Positions 20,158 to 30,162 of a DNA stretch of 64,000 bases are shown here, in pieces (the stretch's first letter is position 1; each line of letters starts with the position of its first letter). The stretch comes from Stenotrophomonas maltophilia (GTDB taxonomy: Bacteria > Pseudomonadota > Gammaproteobacteria > Xanthomonadales > Xanthomonadaceae): positions 62,001 through 126,000 of the forward strand of contig FOZF01000002.1 in assembly GCA_900113425.1 (NCBI GenBank), read 5' to 3'. The notes beneath the pieces are model-generated. The model was not told where the DNA came from. It saw only the letters and a list, made by a program, of their open reading frames with translations, and ran no database searches. Both the position numbers and the translations under genes were made by a program.

Positions 20158-20206
20158 CGCGCGTTGCCGAATGGCCTGAAACCCGCGTCGTTGCTGGCTT
20201 TCCAGC

Positions 20207-20235
20207 TTGCGTGGGGGTAGGGCCACTGGTATAAA
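20207..20235 (+). promoter_or_regulatory. Sigma-70 promoter of hupB
   Basis: TTGCGT (20207-20212), 17-bp spacer, TATAAA (20230-20235), 139 bp before the hupB ATG. The long leader shows no other clear motif. Confidence 0.7.
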
Positions 20236-20374
20236 AGCAGCACTCGCAAATGAGTGATCGCTGTTGGCGATCTCTGAATCGGCGAACCGTTTCCACATGG
20301 CGATCGCGCGCAGATGGCGTGCGGTTGCTTCCCTGTCGAATCCGCGGAACCCACCGCCAAAGGAGTTGTAGAGA

Positions 20375-20647
20375 ATGAACAAGACCGAATTGATCGACGC
20401 CGTTGCTGAAGCTGCCGACCTGACCAAGGCCGAGTCCAGCCGCGCTGTCGATGCCGTCGTTGCTGCCATCACCAAGGCGCTGAAGGACGGCGATGCGGTC
20501 ACCCTGGTTGGCTTCGGTACCTTCCAGGTCCGCGACCGTGCAGCCCGCACCGGCCGCAACCCGAAGACCGGCGACACCATCAAGATCGCTGCTTCGAAGA
20601 ATCCGTCCTTCAAGGCTGGCAAGGCCCTCAAGGATGCTGTAAACTAA
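20375..20647 (+). CDS. hupB: DNA-binding protein HU-beta
   Basis: 90-residue histone-like protein that bends DNA and shapes the nucleoid. Starts [15 protein letters not shown] and carries the HU signature region [21 protein letters not shown] around 46-66, with the intercalating proline in RNPKTG. RBS AAGGAG is upstream. Follows lon as in many Gammaproteobacteria; tRNA-Val starts 11 bp after its stop with no terminator between. Confidence 0.98.
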   Translation: MNKTELIDAVAEAADLTKAESSRAVDAVVAAITKALKDGDAVTLVGFGTFQVRDRAARTGRNPKTGDTIKIAASKNPSFKAGKALKDAVN

Positions 20648-20658
20648 GCGGCTCGCTG

Positions 20659-20733
20659 GGGTGCTTAGCTCAGCGGTAGAGCGTCTCCTTTACACGGAGA
20701 GGGTCGGGGGTTCGAAACCCTCAGCACCCACCA
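20659..20733 (+). tRNA. tRNA-Val(TAC)
   Basis: 75 nt; acceptor GGGTGCT/AGCACCC; anticodon loop TTTACAC gives TAC; CCA encoded. Only 11 bp from hupB, so probably processed from the hupB transcript. Confidence 0.97.
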
Positions 20734-20759
20734 CAGCACCGCGGTAAAAGTTTGAGTGT

Positions 20760-20836
20760 GGAGCGGTAGTTCAGCTGGTTAGAATGCTGGCCTGTCACGC
20801 CGGAGGTCGCGGGTTCGAGTCCCGTCCGCTCCGCCA
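20760..20836 (+). tRNA. tRNA-Asp(GTC), copy 1
   Basis: 77 nt; acceptor GGAGCGG/CCGCTCC; anticodon loop CTGTCAC gives GTC; CCA encoded. Identical to the four copies that follow. Confidence 0.97.
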
Positions 20837-20920
20837 CTTCAACGAGGCCTCCGGCCAAAAGCTGGAGGCTTTGTTTTCTCCCTGATCCTGATCGGGAAGA
20901 GAACACAAGCAGTACAACGC

Positions 20921-20997
20921 GGAGCGGTAGTTCAGCTGGTTAGAATGCTGGCCTGTCACGCCGGAGGTCGCGGGTTCGAGTCCCGTCCGCTCCGCCA
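20921..20997 (+). tRNA. tRNA-Asp(GTC), copy 2
   Basis: Identical to copy 1 over 77 nt, followed by the same spacer and hairpin. Confidence 0.97.
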
Positions 20998-21081
20998 CTT
21001 CAACGAGGCCTCCGGCCAAAAGCTGGAGGCTTTGTTTTCTCCCTGATCCTGATCGGGAAGAGAACACAAGCAGTACAACGC

Positions 21082-21158
21082 GGAGCGGTAGTTCAGCTGG
21101 TTAGAATGCTGGCCTGTCACGCCGGAGGTCGCGGGTTCGAGTCCCGTCCGCTCCGCCA
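21082..21158 (+). tRNA. tRNA-Asp(GTC), copy 3
   Basis: Identical 77-nt tRNA; its downstream hairpin is diverged (GGCCCCCGGC / GCTGGGGGCC). Confidence 0.97.
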
Positions 21159-21246
21159 TTACATCGAGGCCCCCGGCCCAAAGCTGGGGGCCTTGTCTTC
21201 TCCCTGGCCTGTCCGGGACGAAGGCAGAAGAGGTTGTCGCAAGCAC

Positions 21247-21323
21247 GGAGCGGTAGTTCAGCTGGTTAGAATGCTGGCCTGTCACGCCGGAGGTCGCGGG
21301 TTCGAGTCCCGTCCGCTCCGCCA
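21247..21323 (+). tRNA. tRNA-Asp(GTC), copy 4
   Basis: Identical 77-nt tRNA; the spacer that follows lacks the shared hairpin and is AT-richer. Confidence 0.97.
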
Positions 21324-21430
21324 TTGCACAATTCTTAAGTCCCCGTGAAAAAACTTTGAAAAAAGTGTTCATCGGGCTGGGTTTCCACGGTGTCTTCGGA
21401 TATACTGGGCGCCTGCAAAGTTCAAAGCGC

Positions 21431-21507
21431 GGAGCGGTAGTTCAGCTGGTTAGAATGCTGGCCTGTCACGCCGGAGGTCGCGGGTTCGAGTCCCGTCCGC
21501 TCCGCCA
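21431..21507 (+). tRNA. tRNA-Asp(GTC), copy 5
   Basis: Identical 77-nt tRNA; followed by an AGCCCTCGGC...GCCGGGGGCTTTTTC terminator before ppiD. Confidence 0.97.
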
Positions 21508-21637
21508 ACTTTCAAAAGCCCTCGGCGAATGCCGGGGGCTTTTTCTTTGCGTGCATGTCGCCCTGGTCGTTTTTGGTCCCTGCGACGAAGCGGGTTACAC
21601 TGCCGGGCTCGCCAATCAGGCCTTGTGATTCCTCACC

Positions 21638-23593
21638 ATGCTGCAGAAACTCCGCGACAAGACCTCAGGCTGGATCGTCACCGTGATCCTGGGGCTGCTG
21701 ATGATTCCGTTCCTGTTCGTGATCGACAACAGCTACCTGGGTGGCGTTGGCGCACAGAACGTGGCCAAGGTTTCCGCACCGCCGACCTGGTGGCGTTCCG
21801 CGCCGTCGTGGTGGCCGGTACGCATGCTGTGGCAGCATCATGAGATCAGCGCGCAGGATTTCCGCACCCGTTTCGAGCAGGAGCGCATGCGTGAGCGCCA
21901 GCAGCAGGGCGGCGACTTCGACCCGCGCGCGTTCGAAAGCACCGAGAACAAGCTGGCGGTCCTGGATCAGCTGATCGACGAGCAGGTCGTGCGCCTGGTC
22001 GGCGAGCAGGCCGGCGTGGTGATTGGCGATGGCGCCGTGCGCGAGTACATCACGTCCATGCCGCAGTTCCAGGGGCCGGATGGCAAGTTCAACGAGAACA
22101 GCTACCGACTGGCACTGGCCGGCGGCAATCCTCCGCGTACCCCGACCCAGTTCCAGGAACTGGTGCGTGAGAGCCTGCAGCAGTCGGTGATTCCGGCCGG
22201 ACTGCAGAACTCCGGTTTCGTCACCCAGGCCGAGACCGAACGCCTGTTGAAGCTGCTGGGTGAAACCCGTGATGTCGAACTGGCTGCGCTGCCGCCGGTG
22301 CCGGCTGACACTGCCCCGGTGACCGATGCGCAGATCAAGCAGTGGTACGACAGCCATGGCAAGGATTTCCGCCAGGACGAAACCGTTTCGCTGGAGTATG
22401 TCGAAATCAACGGTGCCAACCTGCCGGCGCCGGTCCCGGCCGACGAAGCCACCCTGCGCAAGCGCTACGAGGAAGAGAAGGCCAAGTTCACCTCTCCCGA
22501 GCAGCGCCAGGCCGCCCACATCCTGATTACCGGCGACGGTGCTGAGGCCAAGGCGACCCAGCTGCTGGCCCAGGCAAAGGCGGCGGGTGCCGACTTCGCA
22601 GCCCTGGCCAAGGCCAACTCCGAGGATCCGGGCTCCAAGAACCAGGGCGGTGACCTGGGCTGGGTGGAGCGTGGCGCGATGGTCAAGCCGTTTGAAGACG
22701 CCCTGTTTGCGGCCAAGGCTGGCGACGTGATCGGTCCGGTCAAGACCGACTTCGGATACCACATCATCAAGGTGGCCGCGGTACGCGGCGGCGAAGGCAA
22801 GTCGTTCGAGGACGTGCGCGATACGCTGGCTGCCGAACAGCTCAAGGCCGATGGCGAGCGCGGTTTCAACGAGCTGGCCGGCCGTCTGGTCGATGCCATC
22901 AACAAGAGCCCGAGCGACCTGGCTGCCGCAGCCAAGGAAGTGGGGCTGCCGCTGCAGACCCTGGGACCGATCACCCGTGCTACCGCCAGCGGCATCGCCA
23001 GCGACCCGGCCGTGCTGCGCGCCGCGTTCTCGGACGTGCTGGTACAGGACGGGACCGCCAGCGATCCGATCGCCCTGGGCGGCGCCACCAACCACAGCGT
23101 CGTGATCCGCGTCGCGGCCCACACGCCGGAGCAGGCGCTGCCGCTGGAGAAGGCCCGCGAGCAGGTGATCGCCGCGATCCGTGCCGACCGCCAGCGCCAG
23201 GCCAGCGACAAGGCGGCCGAAGCGCTGCTGGCCAAGTTGAAGGGCGGTGCCACCCTGCAGTCGCTGGCTGCCAGCGAAAAGCTGCAGCTGAGCCCGATGC
23301 CGGGCCTGCCGCGTAGCCAGCCGGTGCCGACCCCGGAAATCAACAGCGCGATCTTCAGCGCGCCGGTGCCCGCCGCAGGCAAGCCGACCTACGGCAAGGT
23401 CGACATCAACGGCCGTGCGCTGGTATTCGCGGTGAACAAGGTCAATCCGGGCGACATCAAGGACGTGACCGCCGAGCAGCAGAAGCAGCTGAAGGAACAG
23501 TTGAGCCAGATCGACGGCATGGCCGCAGCCAAGGCCTACATCGACGCGATGCGCAAGAAGTTCGTGGTGCAGACCACCGAAGCGAATCTGTAA
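21638..23593 (+). CDS. ppiD: Periplasmic folding chaperone PpiD (SurA-like, parvulin domain)
   Basis: Inner-membrane-anchored chaperone near the Sec translocon. One N-terminal membrane segment (residues about 12-30, [19 protein letters not shown]) is followed by a SurA_N-like helical region and one parvulin domain starting [11 protein letters not shown] (about 287-380: [30 protein letters not shown]). 651 residues fits PpiD (about 620). Last gene of the lon-hupB-tRNA-ppiD block. Confidence 0.95.
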   Translation: MLQKLRDKTSGWIVTVILGLLMIPFLFVIDNSYLGGVGAQNVAKVSAPPTWWRSAPSWWPVRMLWQHHEISAQDFRTRFEQERMRERQQQGGDFDPRAFESTENKLAVLDQLIDEQVVRLVGEQAGVVIGDGAVREYITSMPQFQGPDGKFNENSYRLALAGGNPPRTPTQFQELVRESLQQSVIPAGLQNSGFVTQAETERLLKLLGETRDVELAALPPVPADTAPVTDAQIKQWYDSHGKDFRQDETVSLEYVEINGANLPAPVPADEATLRKRYEEEKAKFTSPEQRQAAHILITGDGAEAKATQLLAQAKAAGADFAALAKANSEDPGSKNQGGDLGWVERGAMVKPFEDALFAAKAGDVIGPVKTDFGYHIIKVAAVRGGEGKSFEDVRDTLAAEQLKADGERGFNELAGRLVDAINKSPSDLAAAAKEVGLPLQTLGPITRATASGIASDPAVLRAAFSDVLVQDGTASDPIALGGATNHSVVIRVAAHTPEQALPLEKAREQVIAAIRADRQRQASDKAAEALLAKLKGGATLQSLAASEKLQLSPMPGLPRSQPVPTPEINSAIFSAPVPAAGKPTYGKVDINGRALVFAVNKVNPGDIKDVTAEQQKQLKEQLSQIDGMAAAKAYIDAMRKKFVVQTTEANL

Positions 23594-23613
23594 GCCCACG
23601 GCGGGCAGAACGG

Positions 23614-23641
23614 AAAGGCCCGGCATTGCCGGGCCTTTTTC
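23614..23641 (+). terminator. Terminator after ppiD
   Basis: AAAGGCCCGGC/GCCGGGCCTTT stem with a 3-nt loop and a T-run. Confidence 0.9.
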
Positions 23642-23692
23642 GTGGGCGGGTGCCCGGTAGCAGGAGGATCGCGCGGTGCTGCTGCGCGCCGG

Positions 23693-24898
23693 TCAGTCTT
23701 CCAGGCGAAGTACCGCGCCCGGCTTGAGCACGCTGCTGCCACTCAGGCCATTCAGCGACAGCAGTGCCTTGACCGGCATGCCGTAGCGACGGGCAATGGT
23801 CCAGGCCGACTCGCCGTTGCGCACCGTGTGCCGACGGCTGCGCGGACGGTCGGCGGCGGCGGCGACGGTGCGGGCAACCTGCGGCGCTGGCGAGGCAGCG
23901 GGGGCGGCGACGGGCGAAACCGAGGCCGCCAGCGCCGTCGTGCTGTCCACCCCGTCGGCGGTCCCCGCTGCGACAGGGGCCAGCACCCGGGTGGTGCCGG
24001 TGGGGCGGCCACCGGCGGCCAGGGCGGGATTCAGGCGGGCGATGCGTGCCGGGTCCAGTGAGCGCTGGGCGGCCCACTGCTGGACGCTGGTGCCGGCCGG
24101 CAGGGCATGATCCTTCAGCACCGGCACGGTGCGGTCCAGCGAGGCCATGACGCCCGGCTGTTCTTCCGCGTCTTCCAGCACGCAGGCCAGGGCGTGAAGC
24201 TTCTCGACGTAGGCATAGGTGACCGGCGACAGGCCGGGCAGGGCCGACGGCGTGGCGTTCTGCGCATTCATGCCCGCCTTGCGCAGCGCCTGCAGCACGC
24301 GATATTCGCCGGCGTTGTAGGCCATGGTGGCCAGTCGCCAGTCGCCGCCGAACATGCCGTGCAGGGTTTTCAGGTAGCGCACCGCGGCCTGGGTCGAATC
24401 CACCGCGGACAGGCGGCCGTCGTAGCCGTTGGCCATCGGCACGCGATGGTTGCGGGCGGTGGTGGCGATGAACTGCCACAGCCCGGTCGGTCCGCTGCCA
24501 TTGCGGGCGTTGGGCCGGTAGCCGCTTTCCACGAAGGGAATCAGCGCGAATTCGGTCGGCAGGTTGGCCTTGCGCAGTTCTTCCACGACATAGCCGAACA
24601 GGACCAGCGCATCGTCATCCTGGTTGGCCAGGCGCGACGGGGCGTGCGCGAACTGCTTCTGCCAGCGCGGGCTGGTGGCCTCGGCGTCGCAGGTGGGTTC
24701 AGCCAGGCCATCGCGGAAGCTGGAGAAGATCTCCTGGCCATTGCGCACCGATGCGGGTGGCAGCGAAGAGGCGTCCAAGGGCAACGCAGCAGCGGCGGTG
24801 AGATTCTGGCCGATGCCAGCGCCCAGCGACTGCGCGCCTGCGGTTCCAGCCAGCCCCAGCGCGATGCCCAGGGCCAGCGGCAGACTTCGGCGCATCAT
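23693..24898 (-). CDS. mltD: Membrane-bound lytic murein transglycosylase, LysM-containing (MltD-like)
   Basis: Cleaves the MurNAc-GlcNAc bond of peptidoglycan in the periplasm. N-terminal signal peptide ([18 protein letters not shown]), then an SLT domain with catalytic glutamate in [11 protein letters not shown], followed by GPTGLWQFI and [10 protein letters not shown] Pro/Ala/Ser linker and one C-terminal LysM domain ([18 protein letters not shown]) follow. No lipobox cysteine is seen, unlike E. coli MltD, and only one LysM. The ATG at 24898 overlaps the gloB stop (ATGA), so it is preferred over 24919. 401 residues. Confidence 0.88.
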   Translation of the reverse strand: MMRRSLPLALGIALGLAGTAGAQSLGAGIGQNLTAAAALPLDASSLPPASVRNGQEIFSSFRDGLAEPTCDAEATSPRWQKQFAHAPSRLANQDDDALVLFGYVVEELRKANLPTEFALIPFVESGYRPNARNGSGPTGLWQFIATTARNHRVPMANGYDGRLSAVDSTQAAVRYLKTLHGMFGGDWRLATMAYNAGEYRVLQALRKAGMNAQNATPSALPGLSPVTYAYVEKLHALACVLEDAEEQPGVMASLDRTVPVLKDHALPAGTSVQQWAAQRSLDPARIARLNPALAAGGRPTGTTRVLAPVAAGTADGVDSTTALAASVSPVAAPAASPAPQVARTVAAAADRPRSRRHTVRNGESAWTIARRYGMPVKALLSLNGLSGSSVLKPGAVLRLED

Positions 24899-25659
24899 GC
24901 GCGGAAGCCGTCTTTCCAATGCCGGAGACCGGCCATGACATCGACATCGTCAACGACGTCGCGTCCCAGGTGCGCCGACACCGCCGCGCGGATCGGCGCG
25001 GTGTGCACACGCAGGAACGGATTGCAGTCCAGTTCGTTGGCCAGGGTTACCGGCAGGGTGGAACGGTCATCGCGGCGCATGGCCAAAGCCTCCTCTTGGC
25101 GCTGCCGCAGGGCAGCGTTGGCGGGGTCGACATGCCGCGCGAAGACGGCATTTGACACGGTGTACTCATGGGCACAACAAAGCAGCAGTCGTGCAGGCAA
25201 GGTACCCAGCGTGCGCATCGATGCCAGCAGCTGGGACGGCGTACCTTCGAACAGGCGTCCACAGCCCAGGCTGAACAACGAATCTCCGCTGAAAAGATGT
25301 TCAGCAGTGTGAAACGCGATGTGGCTGCGGGTATGCCCGGGCACGGATAGTACGTGGAACGTCCGGCCCAGTGCCTGAACGCGTTCACCTTCGCCGACGC
25401 GTTCGGTGGCGGTGGCGATGCGTTCCTCCACCGGTGCGACCACCCGCGCGCCGGGAAAACGGGCGCGCAGGGCGGGCACGCCACCGATGTGGTCATCGTG
25501 ATGGTGGGTCAGCAGGATGGTATCCACGCGCATGCCCTGTTCGGCCAGCGCGAGCACCGGCGCGGCATCACCGGGATCGACGACGATGGCGGCGCCTTCA
25601 TCATCGATCAGCACCCAGATGTAGTTGTCCGCAAATGCGGGCAGGGCAGTCAGTCGCAT
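24895..25659 (-). CDS. gloB: Hydroxyacylglutathione hydrolase (glyoxalase II)
   Basis: Hydrolyses S-lactoylglutathione to lactate and glutathione in methylglyoxal detoxification. 254-residue metallo-beta-lactamase fold with [10 protein letters not shown] (zinc site), [27 protein letters not shown] and AHEY. C-terminal HAGH region NPFLR. The ATG at 25659 gives the family start [17 protein letters not shown]. Divergent from the yafS-like gene by 11 bp, a layout conserved in Gammaproteobacteria. Confidence 0.95.
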   Translation of the reverse strand: MRLTALPAFADNYIWVLIDDEGAAIVVDPGDAAPVLALAEQGMRVDTILLTHHHDDHIGGVPALRARFPGARVVAPVEERIATATERVGEGERVQALGRTFHVLSVPGHTRSHIAFHTAEHLFSGDSLFSLGCGRLFEGTPSQLLASMRTLGTLPARLLLCCAHEYTVSNAVFARHVDPANAALRQRQEEALAMRRDDRSTLPVTLANELDCNPFLRVHTAPIRAAVSAHLGRDVVDDVDVMAGLRHWKDGFRA

Positions 25660-25670
25660 AGAATTGGACC

Positions 25671-26315
25671 ATGCCCGCGCTGCAGAGCACCCGTCAAGCG
25701 AGCCTGGCCCCGTGGTTCGACAGCGAGCCGGCGGTGGCCCTGCGCGTGCTGGAGCGCCAACTGCTGTTGCCACAGCTGTCGGTGCTGCCCGCACAGCCCT
25801 GGATGTGGATTGCGCCCACGGCTGCCTGGCTGGAAGACGCGCAGCCGGGCGGGCGCGGCCTGCGCCTGTACCGCAACGGCGGCAGCTATGCCGGCGATGC
25901 GTGCTGCGGCCTGCCGCTGCCTCTGGCCACCGAAAGCGTCAATGCCATCGTGCTGCAGCACGTGACGGCCGCCGATGCCGACCAGCTGCTTGACGAGTGC
26001 GAGCGGGTGCTGATGCCCGGCGGCCATCTGTGGTTGAGCAGCCTGAACCCGTTCAGCCCGTTCCGCACCCATTGGCGCCAGCACGGCCTGACGGTGCGTA
26101 CGCCGCAGCGCATCCGCCAACTGCTGGGTCGTCACGGGCTGGACTGCGACGACATGCGCTACCTGGGCCCGCTCTGGCAGGGCGCCGGCAGTCGGGGCCG
26201 TGGGGGTTGGGCCCCGCTGCGCGCGGCCTGCCTGTTCCATGCCGAAAAACGTACGTTGGCCCTGCCCGGGCCGACACCGCTGCCGGTGCGCTGGCATGGC
26301 ACCGTCGCCACCTGA
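25671..26315 (+). CDS. SAM-dependent methyltransferase-like protein (YafS-like)
   Basis: 214 residues with a degenerate class I methyltransferase core: [39 protein letters not shown] is motif II-III-like, but the glycine-rich SAM loop (motif I) is weak. The position between gloB and rnhA matches E. coli yafS. Substrate unknown. Confidence 0.72.
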   Translation: MPALQSTRQASLAPWFDSEPAVALRVLERQLLLPQLSVLPAQPWMWIAPTAAWLEDAQPGGRGLRLYRNGGSYAGDACCGLPLPLATESVNAIVLQHVTAADADQLLDECERVLMPGGHLWLSSLNPFSPFRTHWRQHGLTVRTPQRIRQLLGRHGLDCDDMRYLGPLWQGAGSRGRGGWAPLRAACLFHAEKRTLALPGPTPLPVRWHGTVAT

Positions 26316-26328
26316 TTCTGGAGCTGTA

Positions 26329-26781
26329 TTGAAAACCATCGAAATCCATACCGACGGATCCTGCCTCGGCAATCCCGGTCCCGGCGGCTGGGCCGCGTTG
26401 CTGCGCTACAAGGACCACGAGCGTGAACTGAGCGGCGGCGAAGCGCATACCACCAACAACCGGATGGAACTGATGGCGGCTATTTCCGGCCTGGAGGCGC
26501 TGACCGAGCCCTGCAACATCGTGCTGTTCACCGACTCCCAGTATGTGCGGCAGGGCTTGACCCAATGGATGCCGGGCTGGATCCGCAAGAACTGGAAGAC
26601 CGCCGGCGGTGATCCGGTGAAGAACCGCGAGCTGTGGGAGCGGCTGCATGCGGCGACGCTGCGGCACCAGATCGACTGGCGCTGGGTGAAGGGGCATTCC
26701 GGCGATCCGGACAATGAACGCGTCGATACGCTGGCGCGCAATGCTGCCATCCAGATCCGCGATGCCAGCCCGGTAAACTGA
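26329..26781 (+). CDS. rnhA: Ribonuclease HI
   Basis: Cuts the RNA strand of RNA-DNA hybrids. Acidic active site: D9 in [18 protein letters not shown] in NNRMELMA, D in FTDSQYV, D in PDNERVD; the handle region [16 protein letters not shown] is present. The TTG at 26329, with GGAG just upstream, starts the conserved [10 protein letters not shown] strand; an in-frame ATG 129 bp upstream lies inside yafS and is unlikely. 150 residues. 4 bp before dnaQ. Confidence 0.94.
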   Translation: MKTIEIHTDGSCLGNPGPGGWAALLRYKDHERELSGGEAHTTNNRMELMAAISGLEALTEPCNIVLFTDSQYVRQGLTQWMPGWIRKNWKTAGGDPVKNRELWERLHAATLRHQIDWRWVKGHSGDPDNERVDTLARNAAIQIRDASPVN

Positions 26782-26785
26782 GCCC

Positions 26786-27517
26786 ATGCGTCAGATCATT
26801 CTCGATACCGAAACCACCGGCCTGGAGTGGAAGAAGGGCAACCGCATCGTCGAAATCGGCTGCGTGGAGCTGTTCAAGCGTCGCCCCACCGGCAACAACT
26901 ATCACCAGTACATCAAGCCCGACTGTGAGTTCGAACAGGGCGCGCAGGAAGTCACCGGGCTGACCCTGGACTTCCTGGCCGACAAGCCCGACTTCGCGCA
27001 GATCGCCGATGAGTTCCTGGCGTTCATCGACGGCGCCGAGCTGATCATCCACAACGCGGCATTCGACCTGGGCTTCCTCGACAACGAACTGTCCCTGCTG
27101 GGGCCGCAGTACGGGAAGATCGCCGATCGCTGCACCGTGATCGACACCCTGGCGATGGCGCGCGAGCGTTTCCCGGGCCAGCGCAACTCGCTGGACGCGC
27201 TGTGCAAGCGGCTGGGCGTGGACAATTCGCACCGTGCACTGCACGGCGGCCTGCTCGATGCGCAGATCCTGGGCGATGTCTACATCGCGCTGACGTCAGG
27301 GCAGGAAGAGATCGGCTTCGGCCTGGGCGAGGACGAGGCCGGCGCGGGTGGCGCGGTGCTGCAGGCGTTCGATGCTGCCAAGCTGCTGCCGCGTCCGCGC
27401 GTGGTCGCCACCGCATCGGAGCTTGAAGCGCACGCCGCGCGACTGGAACGGCTGCGCAAGAAGGCCGGTCACGCGCTGTGGGACGGCCCGAAGGTGGAAG
27501 AGCCCGCCAGCGCGTAG
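26786..27517 (+). CDS. dnaQ: DNA polymerase III epsilon subunit (proofreading exonuclease)
   Basis: 3'-5' exonuclease of the replicase. Exo motifs: I LDTETTG (D7, E9), II HNAAFDLGFLD, III HRALHGGLLDAQ (DEDDh type). The C-terminal tail that binds the alpha subunit follows a flexible Gly/Ala segment. 243 residues. Tandem with rnhA, unlike the divergent E. coli order. Confidence 0.96.
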   Translation: MRQIILDTETTGLEWKKGNRIVEIGCVELFKRRPTGNNYHQYIKPDCEFEQGAQEVTGLTLDFLADKPDFAQIADEFLAFIDGAELIIHNAAFDLGFLDNELSLLGPQYGKIADRCTVIDTLAMARERFPGQRNSLDALCKRLGVDNSHRALHGGLLDAQILGDVYIALTSGQEEIGFGLGEDEAGAGGAVLQAFDAAKLLPRPRVVATASELEAHAARLERLRKKAGHALWDGPKVEEPASA

Positions 27518-27552
27518 ACCCTCGGCGCAGGGCGCGCGTGCGGTCCGCTGAC

Positions 27553-28257
27553 TCAGTGGCAGCGGACCAGGATCACGCTGATGTTGTCGCGGCCGCCGCC
27601 ATCAAGCGCGGCGGCGACGAGCGTATCCACGCATTCCTGTGCGCTGGCGTCGTCGAAGGCCAGCGTGCGGGCGATGCCACGATCATCGACCTCCTCGGTC
27701 AGGCCATCGCTGCACAGCAGCAGCTGCATGCCGGGACGAAGCTCGCCACGGGTGGTGGCCACGTTCAGGTGCGCCGGATCGGTCACGCCCAGCGCCTGGG
27801 TGACTACGTTGCGGTGCGGATGCGCGCGCGCCTGCTCCGCAGTCAGGTTGCCCTGCGTGACCAGTTCCTGCACCACGCTGTGATCCTGGCTGAGCTGGGC
27901 CAGCTGGCCGTCGCGCCACAGGTAGGCCCGGCTGTCACCGACCCAGGCCACTTCGTAGCGATTGCCCTGCACGCGCGCGGCGACCACGGTGGTGCCCATC
28001 GGCAGCGTATCGTTGCGTCGCCGCGAAGCGCGGATGATCTCTTCGTCGGCCGTGCGGATGGCCTGCTCCAGCGACGCACCGCGGCGGATCTCGCGGACGA
28101 TGGCTTCGCGCGCCAGTGCGCTGGCGACCTCGCCGCAGGCGTGCCCGCCCATGCCATCGGCCACCAGCCACACGCCCAGCTCGCTGTCACCGTAATAGGT
28201 GTCCTCGTTGAGCTCGCGGCGCAGGCCGGGATGGGTGAGATGTCCGAATTCGATCAT
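27553..28257 (-). CDS. PP2C-type serine/threonine protein phosphatase
   Basis: 234-residue Mn/Mg-dependent phosphatase with all main motifs: RELNEDTYY, VADGMGGHACGE, GTTVVAARV, WVGDSRAYLWRDG, QDHSVVQELV, LCSDGLTEEVDD, DNISVILV. Often paired with Hanks kinases or type VI secretion, but none is adjacent here. The ATG at 28257 gives the family start MIEFGHLTHPG; a longer frame to 28377 looks spurious. Confidence 0.9.
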   Translation of the reverse strand: MIEFGHLTHPGLRRELNEDTYYGDSELGVWLVADGMGGHACGEVASALAREAIVREIRRGASLEQAIRTADEEIIRASRRRNDTLPMGTTVVAARVQGNRYEVAWVGDSRAYLWRDGQLAQLSQDHSVVQELVTQGNLTAEQARAHPHRNVVTQALGVTDPAHLNVATTRGELRPGMQLLLCSDGLTEEVDDRGIARTLAFDDASAQECVDTLVAAALDGGGRDNISVILVRCH

Positions 28258-28419
28258 GGTGTGCGGGGCGGGGTAGCGCGGGGGAGAGGGCATCATCACG
28301 GCGTGACCGGCATCCGGCAAGGCATGGCGGCAGGAAAATTGCGCCGCATGGCCCCGGAGACTTGTCGGCAGCCTCACTTCCTCGTATGATGCGCGTCCCC
28401 GGTTCGCCGGGGACCACCC

Positions 28420-28510
28420 GGAGAGGTGGCAGAGTGGTTGAATGTACCTGACTCGAAATCAGGCAGGCGTTTATAGCGCCTCGGGGGTTCGAATCCCCCC
28501 CTCTCCGCCA
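28420..28510 (+). tRNA. tRNA-Ser(CGA)
   Basis: 91-nt class II tRNA; acceptor GGAGAGG/CCTCTCC; anticodon CGA in CTCGAAA; long variable arm; CCA encoded. Confidence 0.97.
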
Positions 28511-28521
28511 GATGAAGAAGA

Positions 28522-28547
28522 AAGCCGCCCCCCGGGCGGCTTTTTTC
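28522..28547 (+). terminator. Terminator after tRNA-Ser(CGA)
   Basis: AAGCCGCCC / GGGCGGCTT stem followed by TTTTTT. Confidence 0.9.
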
Positions 28548-28644
28548 GTTGTCCGGCTGGCCGCGCGCGTTGCGGGGCAGCAGTGGATCTCCCCCTGGGG
28601 TGCTGCGGGTTAACATGTGCGCATCACCTGCTGGAGCTCCCCCC

Positions 28645-29049
28645 ATGACTGCTGAAATCCTCGTTCCCGTGTCCTTTGGCGAACTGCTCGACAAGATTTC
28701 GATCCTGCAGATCAAGTCCGAGCGGATCAGCGACGAGGGCAAGCTGGCCAACGTGCGCAAGGAGCTGTCGGCGCTGGAGCAGACCTGGATGGCCCACCCG
28801 GCCGCGGTCAAGGACATCGCCAAGCTGCGCGGTGAACTCAAGGCCGTCAACGAGCAGCTGTGGGACATCGAGGACGACATCCGCCTGAAAGAGAAGGCGC
28901 AGGCGTTCGATCAGGGCTTCATCGACCTTGCACGCAGTGTGTATCTGCGCAACGACGAGCGCGCGCGCATCAAGAAGGCGATCAACCTGGCACTGGGCTC
29001 TGCCTACGTGGAAGAGAAGTCGTACCAGGATTACGCACAGCGTGGGTGA
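28645..29049 (+). CDS. DUF6165 family protein
   Basis: 134 residues, charged and mostly helical (KISILQIKSERISDEGKLANVRKELSALE), probably a coiled-coil dimer; no catalytic motif. The ATG at 28645 has GGAG 9 bp upstream. Proteins of this type occur beside LPS-core/heptose genes, and here the neighbour is a GT9 glycosyltransferase and Kdo kinase; a link to LPS core is inferred from context only. Confidence 0.75.
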   Translation: MTAEILVPVSFGELLDKISILQIKSERISDEGKLANVRKELSALEQTWMAHPAAVKDIAKLRGELKAVNEQLWDIEDDIRLKEKAQAFDQGFIDLARSVYLRNDERARIKKAINLALGSAYVEEKSYQDYAQRG

Positions 29050-29058
29050 GATGGATCC

Positions 29059-29082
29059 GCCGGGCGTGGCCCGGCGCTACCG
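29059..29082 (+). repeat. SMAG REP palindrome
   Basis: CGCCGGGCGTGGCCCGGCGCTAC between two convergent genes (DUF6165 and GT9). Confidence 0.8.
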
Positions 29083-29095
29083 ATGATCCGTCGAC

Positions 29096-30142
29096 TCAGG
29101 TGAGGTGGTCGGTCACGTAACGCTCGAAGGCGGCGATGCCGTCCTCGACCGTGATCAGTTCCATCACATCATCGAACTCGATCTTGGTGCCCCACTTGAG
29201 GTCGGCGGCCTGCTTGCCGAGATACTTGCGTGCGGCGTCGTCATAGCGGTCCACGCAGTAGCGGCGATCCGAATACGGGCCGCTGCGGTGCGGGTTGCTG
29301 GCCGCGTGCAGGCCCAGCACCTTCGCTCCCATGGCATTGGCGATATGCATCGGTCCCGAATCGGGTGTCATCACCAGATTGGCGCGTGCCAGCAGTGCAG
29401 GCAGCTGCTTGAGCGTGTCCTTGCCGACCAGGTCCAGTGCCGGCGTGTGCAGTTGGGCCTGGATCGCATCGGCCATGCTGCGTTCCAGTTCACTGCGGCC
29501 ACCGCACAGCACCACCTGCCAGCCGCGCTGCATGGCATGGTTGGCGACGGCCGCGTAACGGTCGGCGTACCAGTTGCGGCGGACGTGGCTGGAGCAGGGC
29601 GAAATCATCAGTACCGGGCGGCCATCATCCTGCCACTGCGCCGCGGCCCACTCAAAGGCGGACTGCGGCACGGCCAGGTCCCAGCTCACCTCGGTCTGGC
29701 GCAGGCCCAGCGGCTCGCAGAAGCTGCCGATCGCGTCCAGCACGTGGATGCCGGGGCGGTCCGGAATGCGTTCGTTGATGAACAACCCATGGAGGTCCTT
29801 CGAGCGGCTGCGGTCGTATCCGATGCGGCGTTCGGCCGGGATGAACGCCGACAGCAGGTTCGCGCGGAAGGCCACCTGCATCTGCAGCAGCGCCTCGAAG
29901 CGCCCCGGTGGCAGCTGCTTGCGCAGCTCCTTGACGCCGGCCATGCCGCTCTTCTTGTCGTAGGCGTGGAAGGTCACGCCCGGCAGACCATCGAGCAGCT
30001 TCTGCCCGGCCTTGTCGATGATCCAGTGGATCGGCGTGTCCGGGCGTGCGGCCTGCAGCGTACGCACCAGGGGCACCACATGGGTGACATCGCCAAGTGC
30101 GGACAGGCGCAGAAGGCACAAGGATGAGGACGCTGATGCCAT
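29096..30142 (-). CDS. Glycosyltransferase family 9 (LPS heptosyltransferase-like)
   Basis: Cytoplasmic-face enzyme that probably adds a heptose or similar sugar to the LPS inner core. 348 residues, two Rossmann-like domains: N-terminal [20 protein letters not shown] is the GT9 acceptor-side signature; C-terminal [18 protein letters not shown] and [21 protein letters not shown] form the ADP-sugar site. Divergent from kdkA (20-bp gap), which supports a role in core assembly. Whether it corresponds to WaaC or WaaF cannot be told from sequence alone. Confidence 0.87.
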   Translation of the reverse strand: MASASSSLCLLRLSALGDVTHVVPLVRTLQAARPDTPIHWIIDKAGQKLLDGLPGVTFHAYDKKSGMAGVKELRKQLPPGRFEALLQMQVAFRANLLSAFIPAERRIGYDRSRSKDLHGLFINERIPDRPGIHVLDAIGSFCEPLGLRQTEVSWDLAVPQSAFEWAAAQWQDDGRPVLMISPCSSHVRRNWYADRYAAVANHAMQRGWQVVLCGGRSELERSMADAIQAQLHTPALDLVGKDTLKQLPALLARANLVMTPDSGPMHIANAMGAKVLGLHAASNPHRSGPYSDRRYCVDRYDDAARKYLGKQAADLKWGTKIEFDDVMELITVEDGIAAFERYVTDHLT

Positions 30143-30162
30143 GTGTTGTTAGACTCAAAGAA

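Larger units (their letters stand above)
20760..21507 (+). repeat. Tandem array of five tRNA-Asp genes
   Basis: Start-to-start distances are 161, 161, 165 and 184 bp. Spacers after copies 1 and 2 are virtually identical, including a hairpin GCCTCCGGC/GCTGGAGGC with TTTGTTTT (first one 20847-20877). The third spacer is a diverged version, and the fourth is unrelated except for a promoter-like stretch. This is recent tandem amplification with terminator and promoter in each unit. Confidence 0.95.

Noticed and set aside
20760-21507. Regular repeats as a CRISPR array
   Set aside because: Repeats are intact tRNA-Asp genes with terminators; spacers are themselves repeated, and no cas genes are near.
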